Assembly (NCBI RefSeq): GCF_902806685.2
Contig: NC_048539.1
Location: 7,824,501 to 7,888,500 of the forward strand
Origin: Maniola hyperantus
Lineage: Eukaryota; Arthropoda; Insecta; Lepidoptera; Nymphalidae
Length of the DNA: 64,000 bases
Reading direction: 5' to 3'
The notes under the pieces are model-generated. The model was not told where the DNA came from and did not search any database. It worked only from the letters and a program-made list of their open reading frames with translations. Position numbers and translations under genes: made by a program. Shown piece after piece: positions 23,411-33,871 of the stretch. Positions within the stretch are counted from its first letter, which is position 1, and every line of letters begins with the position of its first letter.

Positions 23411-23739
23411 GGAGAAAACTATTAAGTATTTATGTAAACTTATAAGTAATAATACTTCTTTTTGGCAATTATTTCCGTCTTAACCACTAGGCTACTTTTT
23501 ATAGAGATAACCACATCACTGGTATAGAGTCAAAAATCAAACAAGTCACAAACTGTTTGCTAAGTTACAGTTCAGAAATCTCTTAAGTTGAGAAACTGTG
23601 CATCCGGGCTTTAGAGTTCCGCTCACTGCAACCTTTATTAATACCTATCGCTATCGAATTGCGAAAGTAAAAGTTGCTTCAATCAGAGTAAAAGTTGAGA
23701 GTCAATTGTATGATGATCTTTACGTTAATTAAAATAAGC

Positions 23740-24025
23740 GGGAGGATACTTTTATCCCGAAAAACATTAGAGTTGCTTCGGGACACCGAAATCAAATTTT
23801 TATCTATATCACTCCATAAAATTTGAACCGATTTGCACAGTTATTATTTTTTCGTTTATACTATCACGTTTCTAAGTTTGGTGAAGATTTGATAAATAAT
23901 TTCGGAGATAGAGGACGGAACTCCTCAAAAGATAACAGTAAATCAATCGCGACCAGTGTAATTGTACTATGGCACGGAACCCTTCGTGTACGAGTTCGAC
24001 TCACTTGACCGGTTTTTTTTAATAC
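23740..24025 (-). repeat. Family C-related repeat fragment
   Basis: The minus strand begins aaaaaaaccggtcaagtgag and continues gggttccgtgccatagtac, a family C start. Confidence 0.5.
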
Positions 24026-24165
24026 GAATGTATGAGCTTTGCCCATCTGGAGCTTTATATCTGTATCCCACAAAACATTGGCCATTCTAATACTTAGAAG
24101 TAGGTCCCACTTACAATAATAGTACGAAATTTCATCGCGTTTAATATAACTAGCCGATTAACTGG

Positions 24166-24555
24166 TGTAGATGCGTGGATGACAATTTAAAGATTTTTCT
24201 TGCAGTTGTAAAATGATTTATTGAGCGCAGACCGTTGGTTAGTTTTTAACAAGAAGAGAACAAAGGAATTTATGAAAACGTCAATTGATACAAAAAATAT
24301 ATAGAAAATTGCGGGTGGTTATAAAAATATTATGTTGCATGAACTGACATTTGGAAAAGATAATAAATGTGTGATTTTAGATTATTAATGTTTGATTCCA
24401 AAATATTAAACATGAGTTATAAAAGTGACTAATTTATATATATATACAATAACAAAATACTATAAAGAAACAATTAGATAATTAAATGAACGATAAAATT
24501 ATGAGTCGATGAGTTGGTACGCATTTGCTGCAAAGATGTTGTAGGCGCTTCAACA
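24166..24555 (-). repeat. 3' LTR of the BEL/Pao element
   Basis: 390 bp; in element orientation it starts TGTTGAAGCGCC and ends CATCTACA. Follows the polypurine tract. Appears identical to 30721-31110. Confidence 0.95.
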
Positions 24556-24566
24556 TCCTCCCCTCC
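24556..24566 (-). other. Polypurine tract
   Basis: On the minus strand ggaggggagga directly abuts the 3' LTR; this is the expected primer site for plus-strand DNA synthesis. Confidence 0.85.
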
Positions 24567-24582
24567 GTGGAAAGCGCAGCTT

Positions 24583-27500
24583 TCAACTTTCTGGATCATC
24601 CCAGGTAAGTAGTGGACAAAGTTTTACAAATGGTCTTCTGAAGGTGCCCTTGGATGTAGTTACTTCAGCGACGCGTGATACTCCATCGGAGCCAGGAAAT
24701 AATCGTGAAACTCTTCCAAGCTTCCAGCATAGTGGTGGTAAGTTGTCCTCTATTAGAAGTACTAGATCTCCTTCTTTTAATTTTGCTGAATTCGTTTGCC
24801 ATTTAGATCGCTGCTGAAGTTCTGCGATGTATTCCTTTTGCCATCGCTGCCAAAAGTGCTGGCGAATTTGTTCGAGTCTTTCATAACGTCGAAGGCGATT
24901 TGGATTGTAATGTTGTAGCGGAGGTGACGGTACCGAAGTAAGTGGCCGTCCTATCAAAAAGTGCCCCGGAGTTAGGGAGCGATAGTCGGTAGGATTGGAT
25001 GTCAGGGGACATAAAGGTCGACTATTCAAAATAGCTTCAACTTGAGTGAATAATGTTCCTAATTCCTCAAAATTTAGATGGGTATTACCCATGACGCGAC
25101 GGATGTGGTATTTAGCGGATTTGACACCAGCCTCAAAAATGCCACCAAAGTGAGGACTATACGTGGGTGAGAATATGAATTTAATGTTTTCGCCAGTTGC
25201 AGAGTCAATGATAGTTTGTTCATTAGCCTTTAAAAAGATGCCTATTTCCTTGGCTGCCGAGACAAAGTTTTTCCCGTTGTCGCAAAAGATTTCCGCAGGT
25301 TTTCCGCGTCTTGACGTAAATCTGCGTAGCGCTTGTAAAAACCCTTCTTTGGTTAGGTCACTGACAGCTTCTAAATGTAAACATTTGAATCTTAGACATA
25401 CAAATAAACACAAATATGCTTTAATGACTCTGGACCCACGACCCTTCTTATTAGAGATATAGAATGGTCCAGCAAAGTCTATTCCCACAGTCTTAAATGG
25501 AAAATCTGGTGTAATTCTTTGGATGGGTAAGTTACCCATTATGGGATAGATTGCCTTCCCTTGATGGCGCTTGCATGTTACGCAATTGTGAAATGTATTC
25601 CTAGCAAGGCGTCTACCATTAATTGGCCATAATGATTCGCGGATTGACGCGAGCAGTAGCTGTGGTCCAGCATGCATATGACGAAGGTGATATTGTTCAA
25701 AAATTAATTTAGTGAAATGATGACTTGAGTGTAGCAAAATCGGATGTTTTTTGTCGAAATCGTAATTAGAATTGTCAATTCTGCCACCAACTCGTATTAA
25801 TTTAGCATCACTATCAAAGAAAGGAGTTAATGATATGATGTGAGATTTATTGCTAATTGGCTTTCCACTTTCTAATAGTTTAAATTCCTTTGGAAAGGAT
25901 TGCCTTTGAGAAATAGCACAAAGATTTGAAAATGCGTCGTTTAATTCCTCTAAAGATAAACTGCCTGTAAGTTTATTTGTTTTGTGTCGTAGATTATGAA
26001 TAAATCGTTTTATATATGCAAAAGTTCTTTGTAATTTTGATAGTTTAGAGTAGCGTTCAAATTCTATAACAGAATCAAGAATGTCTACTACCGCAGCTGA
26101 AAGGCCTTTAGTTTCTGGTAGGTTTTCTTCAACGCGGTGTGATGAAAGAATAGGCCATTCTGATTCCGGTTTTTGTAAGAACTCGGGACCATGCCACCAC
26201 ATCTGCTTAGATACTATATCTTTAGGAGTAACGCCCCTAGAAATATAGTCTGCAGGATTAAGTGCAGAGGGCACGTAGCGCCATGAAGATATATCTGTTG
26301 TTTCGGATATCTCCACGACCCTATTCGCTACAAAGGTTTTTAATTTTCGACAGTTTGTATGAAGCCATCCAAGAACAACTGTGGAGTCACACCAATGCAC
26401 CTGACGCGAAACCGAACATCTAAGAGATTTGACGACGGTCTTGGATAATTTAGCCGCCAGGAGAGCTCCACTGAGTTCCAAACGAGGTATAGTCGTAGGT
26501 TTCATTGGAGACACTTTAGATTTAGAACATAATAATTTTACGCTGATACCTTCATCGTTGATGGATCGTATATAGATGCAAGCTCCGTACGCACCTTGTG
26601 AAGCATCGCTAAATGAATGAAGCTCTATTATTGTAGGATTGTCACAAAGTACGTTTCGAGGAACTTCAAAATTTGCAAGACTTGGTAATGTGTTAGAAAA
26701 TTCATCCCAAGTGTTTTGTATGTCTCTGGGAACGGGATCATCCCAATCAATTTTTTGTAGCCACAGAGACTGCAATAGCATTTTAGGTAAAATGACACAT
26801 GGACTTATCAGACCCAATGGATCAAAAATTTTGAATGTGAATGACAAGATTAAACGTTTGGTCACCTTTGATGATTTGTCAGGGATCTGAAATGATATCT
26901 GGAGTTTGTCATTCCCCGGAGTCCACCCAAGTCCTAAAGTGGAAGTGGAAGAACTAATACTTAATTTTTCTTCTGGATTTATGGCATTCAAAATTGATTT
27001 CGAATTGGATCGATATTTCCGAAGGTTGAAGCATCCAGATTTAAGAGTATTGGATACCGAATTTTGAATATGTATTAGTTCGTCTTCGGTGTTAGCTCCG
27101 GTAATAAGATCATCGACATAGAAATCATTTTTAATTATTGTTTCGATTGATTTGTCTGTACACTCGTGCCCTAATTGCCAAAGACAACGTGTACTTAAGA
27201 AGCTTGAACTTGCTAGACCGTACGTCACGGTTTTTAGACGCAGTATTTTAATTGGTTCGGATTCTTGCTCTCGCCATAAAATCAACTGGAGATTTTGATT
27301 GTCATCATGTAACGCAATTTGCCGATACATTTTTTCGATGTCAGCTGTTAGTAAAAATTTATATTGTCTGGCTCGAATTAGAATTGCAAAGAGTGAATCC
27401 TGGATATTTGGCCCCACCATTAGGATATCATTGAGCGCGTAGCCTGAAGGGGTGGGGGCAGATCCGTCATAGACGACCCTAATTTTCGTAGACTCGCTTG

Positions 27501-29763
27501 TCTCTTTGAATACAGCATGATGACACAAAAAATAGGATAGTTCAGGTGGTTTAGTTATAGGAAGAACTTCTAAGTGACCAAGTTCAGCATATTCGCGTAT
27601 AAATTCGACGTATTGTTCTTTAATCTGCGGATTTCTCCTAAAACGCTTTTCCAAATTTAAAAATCGCTGCTTAGCCATCGTATAGGAATCACCTAAACAA
27701 TCTGGTGTGTCAATGAGTGGAAGTTGAACACAAAACCTTCCACTAGACAATCGAGTGGTATTGGATACAAAATGTTGTTCACACGCCTTTTCTGTTTTAG
27801 TAAGGCATGTTTTGTTTGGAATCTCTTCGATGTTCCAGAATTTTGGTAATAAGTCATGTATGCTTTCAGTTTCTTCATTTTGTTTAAGTATTGACTTATT
27901 ACATTGAATCTCATTAGATATATTGACATTTGTATAAATAGGACCGGCAATTATCCAGCCAAACTTTGTGTTTCGTAATTTTGGAAAACTTGGACCTAAT
28001 GTGAGTGTATCATTGCCTAGAACATCCCAGAAGAGGTCTGCACCAATGAGGACATCGATGGACGAAGGAATGTCGGAATTAGGATCTGCAAGTTTCAAAT
28101 TATTTGGTATATTAAAACCTTGTAAATTTATAGGAGCAGCAGGAATCGAACCTGTCAACTCTTTGAGTATATAGCAAGTCAAAGCAACGTTATATTCTTT
28201 GTGTATTGAACTGATGTGTGCAATGCAACTCTCAGTGATGAAATTTGAAGAGTTGTTGCCGATACCGATAACGTTAATTTTATTAATAGGCTGTGACTCG
28301 AGACCTAGAATGTCTTTCAAACGATTGGTTAGAAAAGATGATTGACTTCCGCAATCCAGTAAAGCTCGGACCTTTAATGATTTGTTTATTTTAGGATTGC
28401 TAACTTCGACTATGGCTGTAGATAATATGACTTGATTCGCTGGTTGTCTAGAAAAATTGACTATTGTTTCGGTAGTGTTTGTAGAATCGTTGTTGTTGGA
28501 GTTAGAATGCGCTGTTTGTTCACACAAAAAACTATTGTGAAATTTCTTGCACTTGCGACAAGGACCAAGCCTGCAGTTGCGTTGATTGTGGCCTAACCTG
28601 AGGCAATTCGCGCATAGCTTCAGCCGCTGTACGTCAGCTTTTCTTTCCTCTATACACTTGGCCTTGAAATTAGCGCAGTCATATATTCTATGCTCACCAT
28701 TGCATATGACACAACGTTTAGTATTGTTATTTGGAGTTAATGAGCTAAAAGATTTTGTTTGAATGCTAGTGCTAGTATGCTGACCTGTAGCAGGACGTGA
28801 AGGGGTGTGTGACGTCTTAGATCTCTCCAACCTATTGCGATTTAGTGTTTCTAAAATGTCTGCGCGATCTGTTAAAAATTTGTTAAATTGATTAAGTGTG
28901 GGTATGTCATCCAAAGAATTACGCATCTCTTCCCATTTACTTAATGTACGTGGGTCTAATTTTGAGCAAATCATATGAATTATTATTAAGTCCCAATGTT
29001 CAGTAGCTTGACCCAAACTGGACAATGCACGTAAATTCTTAGTAACTGTGTCCACCACAAAGCGCAATGAACGATCAGTCTCACGTGTCATAGTTTCGAT
29101 TTTGAAAAGAGCATTTAAATGATGATTAATAAGTTGTCGCTTGTTGTCGTACCTATCGCACAATAAGCGCCACGCGTCATTATAGTTAGAGGCAGAAACC
29201 TCAAGATTCGCGATAACACGAGCGGCGTCACCTTCTAAGTACGATACCAAATAATGAAATTTATGAATAGGCTTGATGCGCTCGTTGTTGTGTATAAGCG
29301 ATAAAAATGTGTCGCGGAATTCAAGCCACCGAAAATAGGCACCATCGAATTTATTAATTTGCAATTGCGGTAACTTAAACTCAGCTTCATAGTGTTCGTG
29401 ATGGCACTGAGACAAGGACGAGTGACTACGATCGTGACTGTCTTTAGGACTATTTGAGTCGTTGATAATTGTTTGAGCAATAGCAATACATGTCGCACAG
29501 TCCTGCTCAATGGCATCTCGTTCATTAATCTCAAAAGCTATGTTTTCTGAATTTAAAACATCAATTGAATCTTGCAACTGCTCGTATTGAACCGAAAGTA
29601 ACCGAAATTTCTCTAATTTAATTGTTAATTCAGATATTTGAATTGCCGTTAAAACTTCTTTTTTTGAAAAATTATCTATATAGTTTTTAAACTTTGTGAT
29701 ACGACCCTTAATGGACGTTCTTTTTGTGAGTAGGCTCTTTAAATCGCCTTTGTCGTTAGACAT
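24583..29763 (-). CDS. BEL/Pao Gag-Pol polyprotein, 1726 aa, apparently intact
   Basis: One uninterrupted frame from ATG (29763) to TGA (24583), with no frameshift between gag and pol, as in BEL/Pao elements. Order: N-terminal coiled-coil-like region; capsid-like DUF1759 region (~130-310); Cys/His zinc-knuckle region (~351-414, ending C-x2-C-x4-H-type motifs); aspartic protease of the A17 type (D470 in LLDCGSQSSF); reverse transcriptase (D808 in TADIEKMYRQ, YVDD at 882-885); RNase H (D1053, E1096, D1126, D1172); integrase with HHCC zinc site (H1359 or H1362/H1364, C1394, C1397) and catalytic D1429, D1495, E1544; C-terminal DUF5641-type tail (~1600-1720). All catalytic residues are present, so the element may be competent. 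The product would assemble intracellular particles and copy the element through RNA; no env was found. Confidence 0.95.
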   Translation of the reverse strand: MSNDKGDLKSLLTKRTSIKGRITKFKNYIDNFSKKEVLTAIQISELTIKLEKFRLLSVQYEQLQDSIDVLNSENIAFEINERDAIEQDCATCIAIAQTIINDSNSPKDSHDRSHSSLSQCHHEHYEAEFKLPQLQINKFDGAYFRWLEFRDTFLSLIHNNERIKPIHKFHYLVSYLEGDAARVIANLEVSASNYNDAWRLLCDRYDNKRQLINHHLNALFKIETMTRETDRSLRFVVDTVTKNLRALSSLGQATEHWDLIIIHMICSKLDPRTLSKWEEMRNSLDDIPTLNQFNKFLTDRADILETLNRNRLERSKTSHTPSRPATGQHTSTSIQTKSFSSLTPNNNTKRCVICNGEHRIYDCANFKAKCIEERKADVQRLKLCANCLRLGHNQRNCRLGPCRKCKKFHNSFLCEQTAHSNSNNNDSTNTTETIVNFSRQPANQVILSTAIVEVSNPKINKSLKVRALLDCGSQSSFLTNRLKDILGLESQPINKINVIGIGNNSSNFITESCIAHISSIHKEYNVALTCYILKELTGSIPAAPINLQGFNIPNNLKLADPNSDIPSSIDVLIGADLFWDVLGNDTLTLGPSFPKLRNTKFGWIIAGPIYTNVNISNEIQCNKSILKQNEETESIHDLLPKFWNIEEIPNKTCLTKTEKACEQHFVSNTTRLSSGRFCVQLPLIDTPDCLGDSYTMAKQRFLNLEKRFRRNPQIKEQYVEFIREYAELGHLEVLPITKPPELSYFLCHHAVFKETSESTKIRVVYDGSAPTPSGYALNDILMVGPNIQDSLFAILIRARQYKFLLTADIEKMYRQIALHDDNQNLQLILWREQESEPIKILRLKTVTYGLASSSFLSTRCLWQLGHECTDKSIETIIKNDFYVDDLITGANTEDELIHIQNSVSNTLKSGCFNLRKYRSNSKSILNAINPEEKLSISSSTSTLGLGWTPGNDKLQISFQIPDKSSKVTKRLILSFTFKIFDPLGLISPCVILPKMLLQSLWLQKIDWDDPVPRDIQNTWDEFSNTLPSLANFEVPRNVLCDNPTIIELHSFSDASQGAYGACIYIRSINDEGISVKLLCSKSKVSPMKPTTIPRLELSGALLAAKLSKTVVKSLRCSVSRQVHWCDSTVVLGWLHTNCRKLKTFVANRVVEISETTDISSWRYVPSALNPADYISRGVTPKDIVSKQMWWHGPEFLQKPESEWPILSSHRVEENLPETKGLSAAVVDILDSVIEFERYSKLSKLQRTFAYIKRFIHNLRHKTNKLTGSLSLEELNDAFSNLCAISQRQSFPKEFKLLESGKPISNKSHIISLTPFFDSDAKLIRVGGRIDNSNYDFDKKHPILLHSSHHFTKLIFEQYHLRHMHAGPQLLLASIRESLWPINGRRLARNTFHNCVTCKRHQGKAIYPIMGNLPIQRITPDFPFKTVGIDFAGPFYISNKKGRGSRVIKAYLCLFVCLRFKCLHLEAVSDLTKEGFLQALRRFTSRRGKPAEIFCDNGKNFVSAAKEIGIFLKANEQTIIDSATGENIKFIFSPTYSPHFGGIFEAGVKSAKYHIRRVMGNTHLNFEELGTLFTQVEAILNSRPLCPLTSNPTDYRSLTPGHFLIGRPLTSVPSPPLQHYNPNRLRRYERLEQIRQHFWQRWQKEYIAELQQRSKWQTNSAKLKEGDLVLLIEDNLPPLCWKLGRVSRLFPGSDGVSRVAEVTTSKGTFRRPFVKLCPLLTWDDPES

Positions 29764-30697
29764 TTTGTATATTTGTTACTCGAATTATTTAAATAAAGCA
29801 AAACTAATAAATACTAATAAATAGAATAATAAAAAATTCTCACGCTCCTCGTATAGTGTCTTTGGTGTCACCTGTGACCCGGCAAGCGCAGCTCGGCTCT
29901 GTCGAACGCGCTGTGTAGCCCGCGCCCGCCACGCCACGTCGCGTCGTGAGTAGGTATACCAGCCAAGCTGAAATAGTCGGCACACTGACCTTAAGTACGT
30001 ATTTCAGTACAATAGCAAAAGAGTTAACTATATTATATTAATAATAATTGGCTAGTTGCGTTAGATATACTAAAACTACAATGATAAAACTAACAAGATA
30101 AAACAACAAAACTAACAAATAGTTTTATACTTTCACTCGTTAGGCAGCGATAAATAGGTATATCGAGTTTAATTTTACAATATCTAGTTGTTTAGAACAC
30201 GAAAAAGCCTCCGGCGCGAAAAAAAATAACAAAATAAAGTATGATGCAATCGTTATGATAATGACGTAATCTGATTTATAACTGTTTTATTTCACTAATA
30301 AATGTATTATTTCACTATTATTGCACTGTATTTTAATAGTAGCCCTTATGCAAGAAAGGATTTAAATGAGATTTTATAGGAATGTGTATTTAGGTATGGG
30401 ATATTGATGGAACAAAAGGGTTATGTGTAGGAAAGTAAGGCACTTATCTGAATAGGCCGGCACAGATGCGAATGCTGATCGGTGCTGACTTCAGCGCTGG
30501 TGTCCTCCAATTCCAGAAATACGATCACCTTCCCGGCTTGAGCTGCTCTGACCAGATGATGTTGCAATAAGTAGCTGGATCGTCGAGTAGCCGCCAAGTT
30601 GTAATTGCGTAATTTCTTCGTTGTTGTTCGTCGAATCCTTTTGTTTACAGGTTCGTGTTGATAAAAAACGGTCGCCAAAACTTGGCGCCACGCCACG
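29764..30697 (-). other. 5' leader of the BEL/Pao element
   Basis: About 950 bp between primer site and Gag-Pol start. Minus-strand frames here (for example 30421-30696) begin at GTG or TTG rather than ATG and show no domain, so I treat it as untranslated leader, probably holding packaging and dimerisation signals. Confidence 0.7.
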
Positions 30698-30715
30698 GTC
30701 CTGTCACGGTCGCCA
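30698..30715 (-). other. Primer-binding site, tRNA-Arg type
   Basis: In element orientation TGGCGACCGTGACAGGAC lies 5 nt after the 5' LTR. It is complementary to the 3' end of insect tRNA-Arg(UCG) plus CCA as I recall it (AATCCTGTCACGGTCG). Part of it is duplicated at 30668-30684. Confidence 0.8.
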
Positions 30716-30720
30716 AAACT

Positions 30721-31110
30721 TGTAGATGCGTGGATGACAATTTAAAGATTTTTCTTGCAGTTGTAAAATGATTTATTGAGCGCAGACCGTTGGTTAGTTT
30801 TTAACAAGAAGAGAACAAAGGAATTTATGAAAACGTCAATTGATACAAAAAATATATAGAAAATTGCGGGTGGTTATAAAAATATTATGTTGCATGAACT
30901 GACATTTGGAAAAGATAATAAATGTGTGATTTTAGATTATTAATGTTTGATTCCAAAATATTAAACATGAGTTATAAAAGTGACTAATTTATATATATAT
31001 ACAATAACAAAATACTATAAAGAAACAATTAGATAATTAAATGAACGATAAAATTATGAGTCGATGAGTTGGTACGCATTTGCTGCAAAGATGTTGTAGG
31101 CGCTTCAACA
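30721..31110 (-). repeat. 5' LTR of the BEL/Pao element
   Basis: 390 bp, appears identical to the 3' LTR. Promoter and polyadenylation signals must lie here; no obvious TATA/Inr pair stands out, though AT-rich tracts and several AATAAA-like words occur. Confidence 0.95.
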
Positions 31111-31308
31111 TCTGGAAAACTGAGAAATATGACAAAGGACTGTTTAATCTGTTTTTCTTTGAGACGAATTTACTTTGAAAGAAATAAGACTACTGTAAAT
31201 ACGATAATAAAATGAAGAGGCTCAAAAAACTCCGCTTACGATTTAACGAATGGAACAATCTAATCTGCCTAACAATCTTATTTTAAAAAAGTGTGAGGCA
31301 AAAACAAA

Positions 31309-31387
31309 CTCAAACATAATTTTACCATTCCTATCAAAAATATTTGAAAAATTAGTTTTCCGACAACTCAGTTCATTCCTCAACTAG
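31309..31387 (+). pseudogene. CR1/Jockey LINE reverse-transcriptase remnant
   Basis: One frame reads ILPFLSKIFEKLVFRQLSSF, the conserved early RT motif found in CR1/Jockey LINEs. Upstream sequence is decayed; downstream it is cut by a Helitron-like fragment starting ctagctgatgcccg. Confidence 0.7.
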
Positions 31388-31595
31388 CTGATGCCCGCGA
31401 TGTCTATCCGCGTGGATTTAGGTTTTTAAAATCACGAGTGCAGGCAACTCTGATTTTCCAGGATAAAAAGTAGCTTATGTCACTCTCCAAAAATGAAAAT
31501 TGAAAATCACGCCAATCTATTGCCCCGTAGCAGCGTAATTGAAGAAAAACCAGTAAACCAACCAACAAACACACTCGCATTTATAAACTGAATAG
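31386..31595 (-). repeat. Family B/E repeat (gattgaaggaaaaacc subtype)
   Basis: Starts ctagctgatgcccgcg in plus orientation, followed by gataaaaagtagcttatgtc, aatcacgccaatctattgc and gaagaaaaaccag blocks and a catttataaactgaata end. The same subtype lies at 60127-60325. Confidence 0.6.
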
Positions 31596-31639
31596 TGATA
31601 GACACTCCCGCCTCAATTCTTTTAACCTGTTCCTAACTA

Positions 31640-32045
31640 TTTCGGAATTTATAATTTCTAAATTTTCTCTCATCTGGTGTCTAACACTAAATGATAGCCA
31701 CCGAGGTTGGTTGGTTCTACATTGCTGCTTCACTGGGTGATATAAAACGTTTTTTCGTAGAAAACCTTCAATGGATTAAAAAAATGAGCTCGGTGGCTAT
31801 CATTCAGTGTTAGAAACTGAGTTAACGAATCACCTCGCTGGTCTGGTGGAAGGATTCGGCCGTGGGTTTAATACTCTAGCAGTTGGTAATGCAGCGCCAC
31901 CAAGCCCTTTGGCGTTCCAGTAAAATACCATGTAGAAACCAATATGGGCTATTGCCATAGTCTTTCCAAATTAGCTCGCTTCCATCTTAGACTGCATCAT
32001 CAGTTCACCACTTACTACAGGTGAAATCGCAATCAATTCACGATC
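31640..32045 (+). repeat. SINE family 2, 5'-truncated and split by a MITE
   Basis: The left portion (aatttataatttctaaattt) and right portion (gtctggtggaagg to tgaaatcgcaatcaa) match the minus-strand SINE at 18341-18685. The inverted-repeat element at 31680-31814 lies between them. Confidence 0.65.
31680..31814. mobile_element. Inverted-repeat MITE nested in the SINE
   Basis: 31680-31705 (tctaacactaaatgatagcc...) is mirrored at 31789-31814 with about 1 mismatch in 26 bp; about 83 bp spacer. It interrupts SINE family 2. Confidence 0.7.
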
Positions 32046-32563
32046 ACAGTTACATAAATATAGCTTGGTAGATAAGTAGGAGCCTATATTAATTATCTAT
32101 TTATTATTGAGATAGCGTTGCAGTTGCATTTTATGCTGCTTACAAGATTTCTAGCACCGATATTTTAATATTTCTAATCCAATTTTCTATACATAATTAT
32201 TATTAATATTTAAAAGTATATACAGAGATATTTAAGCTATTACAATACCAACGTACAGCTCAAACCACGCGCTGGTTGTAAAAACTTGCGATATTGCATG
32301 CAGATGTTATGCAGGGATTTTCAGTTAAATTCTACCCGAGCGAAGCCAGGACTAAATATATCCATTGTCTGAATATAAGAGAAGGTTTCTACCAGATGAT
32401 TTTTAGGTAAAAATTGAAAAATCTCAGTCGTTTAAATTAGGTTTTTTAAATGGATCTAAAGAATAGGGGTTTCTTAATTAAATTTTGCAATTTATCCACA
32501 TTATCCGTAACTGGATACCTATAAATAAGTACATATAAACATCGTGGATTTTTACAGCTTTTT
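32046..32563. other. AT-rich intergenic stretch
   Basis: A faint family A block (caacgtacagctcaaacca) near 32250 is the only recognisable word. Confidence 0.45.
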
Positions 32564-32872
32564 GCCGTGATAGCCTAGTGGTTAGGACGTCCGCCTCCTA
32601 ATCGGAGGTCGGGGGTTCGATCCCGGGCATGCGCCACTAACTTTTCGGAGTTATGTGCGGTTCAAGTAATTAAATATCACTTGCTTTAACGGTGAAGGAA
32701 AACATCGTGAAGAAACTTGCATGACTGAGAGTTCTTTATAATGTTCTCAAAGGTGTGTGAAGTTTACGAATCCGCACTTGGCCAGCGTGGTAGACTATGG
32801 CCAAAAACCCATCTCACTCTGAGAGGAGACCCTTGCTCTGTAGCAAGCCGGCGATGGGTTTATCATAATGGG
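32564..32872 (+). repeat. SINE family 1, full length
   Basis: The tRNA-like head (32564-32635) has box A tagcctagtggttagg and box B gggttcgatcccgg. Its anticodon loop ctcctaa would read CCT, so an Arg-like origin is plausible. The body includes gaaggaaaacatcgtgaag and ctctgagaggagaccc; it ends gccggcgatgggttta. Confidence 0.85.
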
Positions 32873-32924
32873 GATTTTAATATTTTTTCTTTTAGTTTTA
32901 CCAGGTTATGTTTTACTTTTGTAG

Positions 32925-33127
32925 CTTATTACTGCAATTTCTTCCGCGTGGACTATACAAATTTCAAACTCCTTTTTTACCCTCTTACGGATTGAATTTT
33001 CAAAATCCCTTTCTTAGCGGATGTTTACGTCATAATAGGTATCTGCATGCAAAATTTCAGCCCGATCCGTCCAGTAGTTTGAGATGTGCGTTAATAAATC
33101 AGTCAGTCAGTCAGTCGCTCAGTCACC
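32925..33127 (-). mobile_element. Helitron-like family A, truncated
   Basis: Reverse copy containing cttccgcgtggacta, gcccgatccgtccagtagtt and (CAGT)4; the CTAG end is lost. Confidence 0.6.
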
Positions 33128-33871
33128 GGTTATTACTCAAAATTAAATATCTAGAAACAAGCAGTCTCTTGGCTCTCATTTGTGTAGATATATATTTGAC
33201 AAATTCATCAGCAAATACAAAAGTTTGAAGCTCCCTCAAAAGTAAGAACAACATAACAAGTAGCGAACTCTTACTTCTGACCTCATGTTTTATTGAATTA
33301 ATAAAGTTTCTTTTTGTCAGAGTCTAAAATGACAAACAAATAAGGGGATGAATTGATACAGTACTGTGTTGGTCGCCAAGTTACATAAGGATGGCAAACG
33401 ATCCAAGAGATAAGGGTGAGCCAAATAAAATAACAGTGGTTTTGAATTCGACTACACCCACACAGAGGTTATAAAACTCCAGTAAAACTCTGAAATATGG
33501 ATTTGACATTTAAGTAATCTTCTGACCGAAATTATGAATGTTATTTTGTAGTTCTAGTTTTAAAACATTACTAGGTAGGTACCTAATAAATTGAAAAAAA
33601 ATAATTGTTTGTCTTATCATTTTGTTTAAAAATTTTATCTTTACAAACAGAATGATACCTCACCAAAAACTTTGTGATGGAGATTTCATCTAAATCCACG
33701 AAATGTCTAAAAATTGATTATATTTGTACTAAAAATATGATAAATTATATTTACATACAAAACAGGGATACTATAGAGTGTTAGCCCCAGCCCCAAATAT
33801 AACATATTTAGTTATAGGTAACAGTGGCGAAGGGTGAAAATCTGATAAAGGGAAGCCGGAAACGTACTTAC
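33128..33871. other. Intergenic or intronic, nothing recognised
   Basis: If the exon at 33872-33983 is real, this is the start of its downstream intron on the minus strand. No acceptor plus open exon was identified. Confidence 0.4.

Larger units (their letters stand above)
24166..31110 (-). mobile_element. Complete BEL/Pao LTR retrotransposon (6945 bp)
   Basis: Two 390-bp LTRs (TG...CA in either orientation) flank an internal region with a primer-binding site, a 957-bp leader, one 1726-codon Gag-Pol frame and a polypurine tract. I found no difference between the two LTRs by eye, so insertion is likely recent. The flanks give ctgg on both sides (24162-24165, 31112-31115), or a 5-bp duplication with one mismatch (actgg/tctgg). 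No envelope frame is present. Confidence 0.95.

Noticed and set aside
25163..29534. Frames on both strands inside the BEL coding region
   Set aside because: Shadows of the 1726-codon Gag-Pol frame.
30421..30696. 91- and 66-codon minus-strand frames in the BEL leader
   Set aside because: They start at GTG/TTG rather than ATG, show no domain, and overlap the duplicated primer-site region; treated as untranslated leader.
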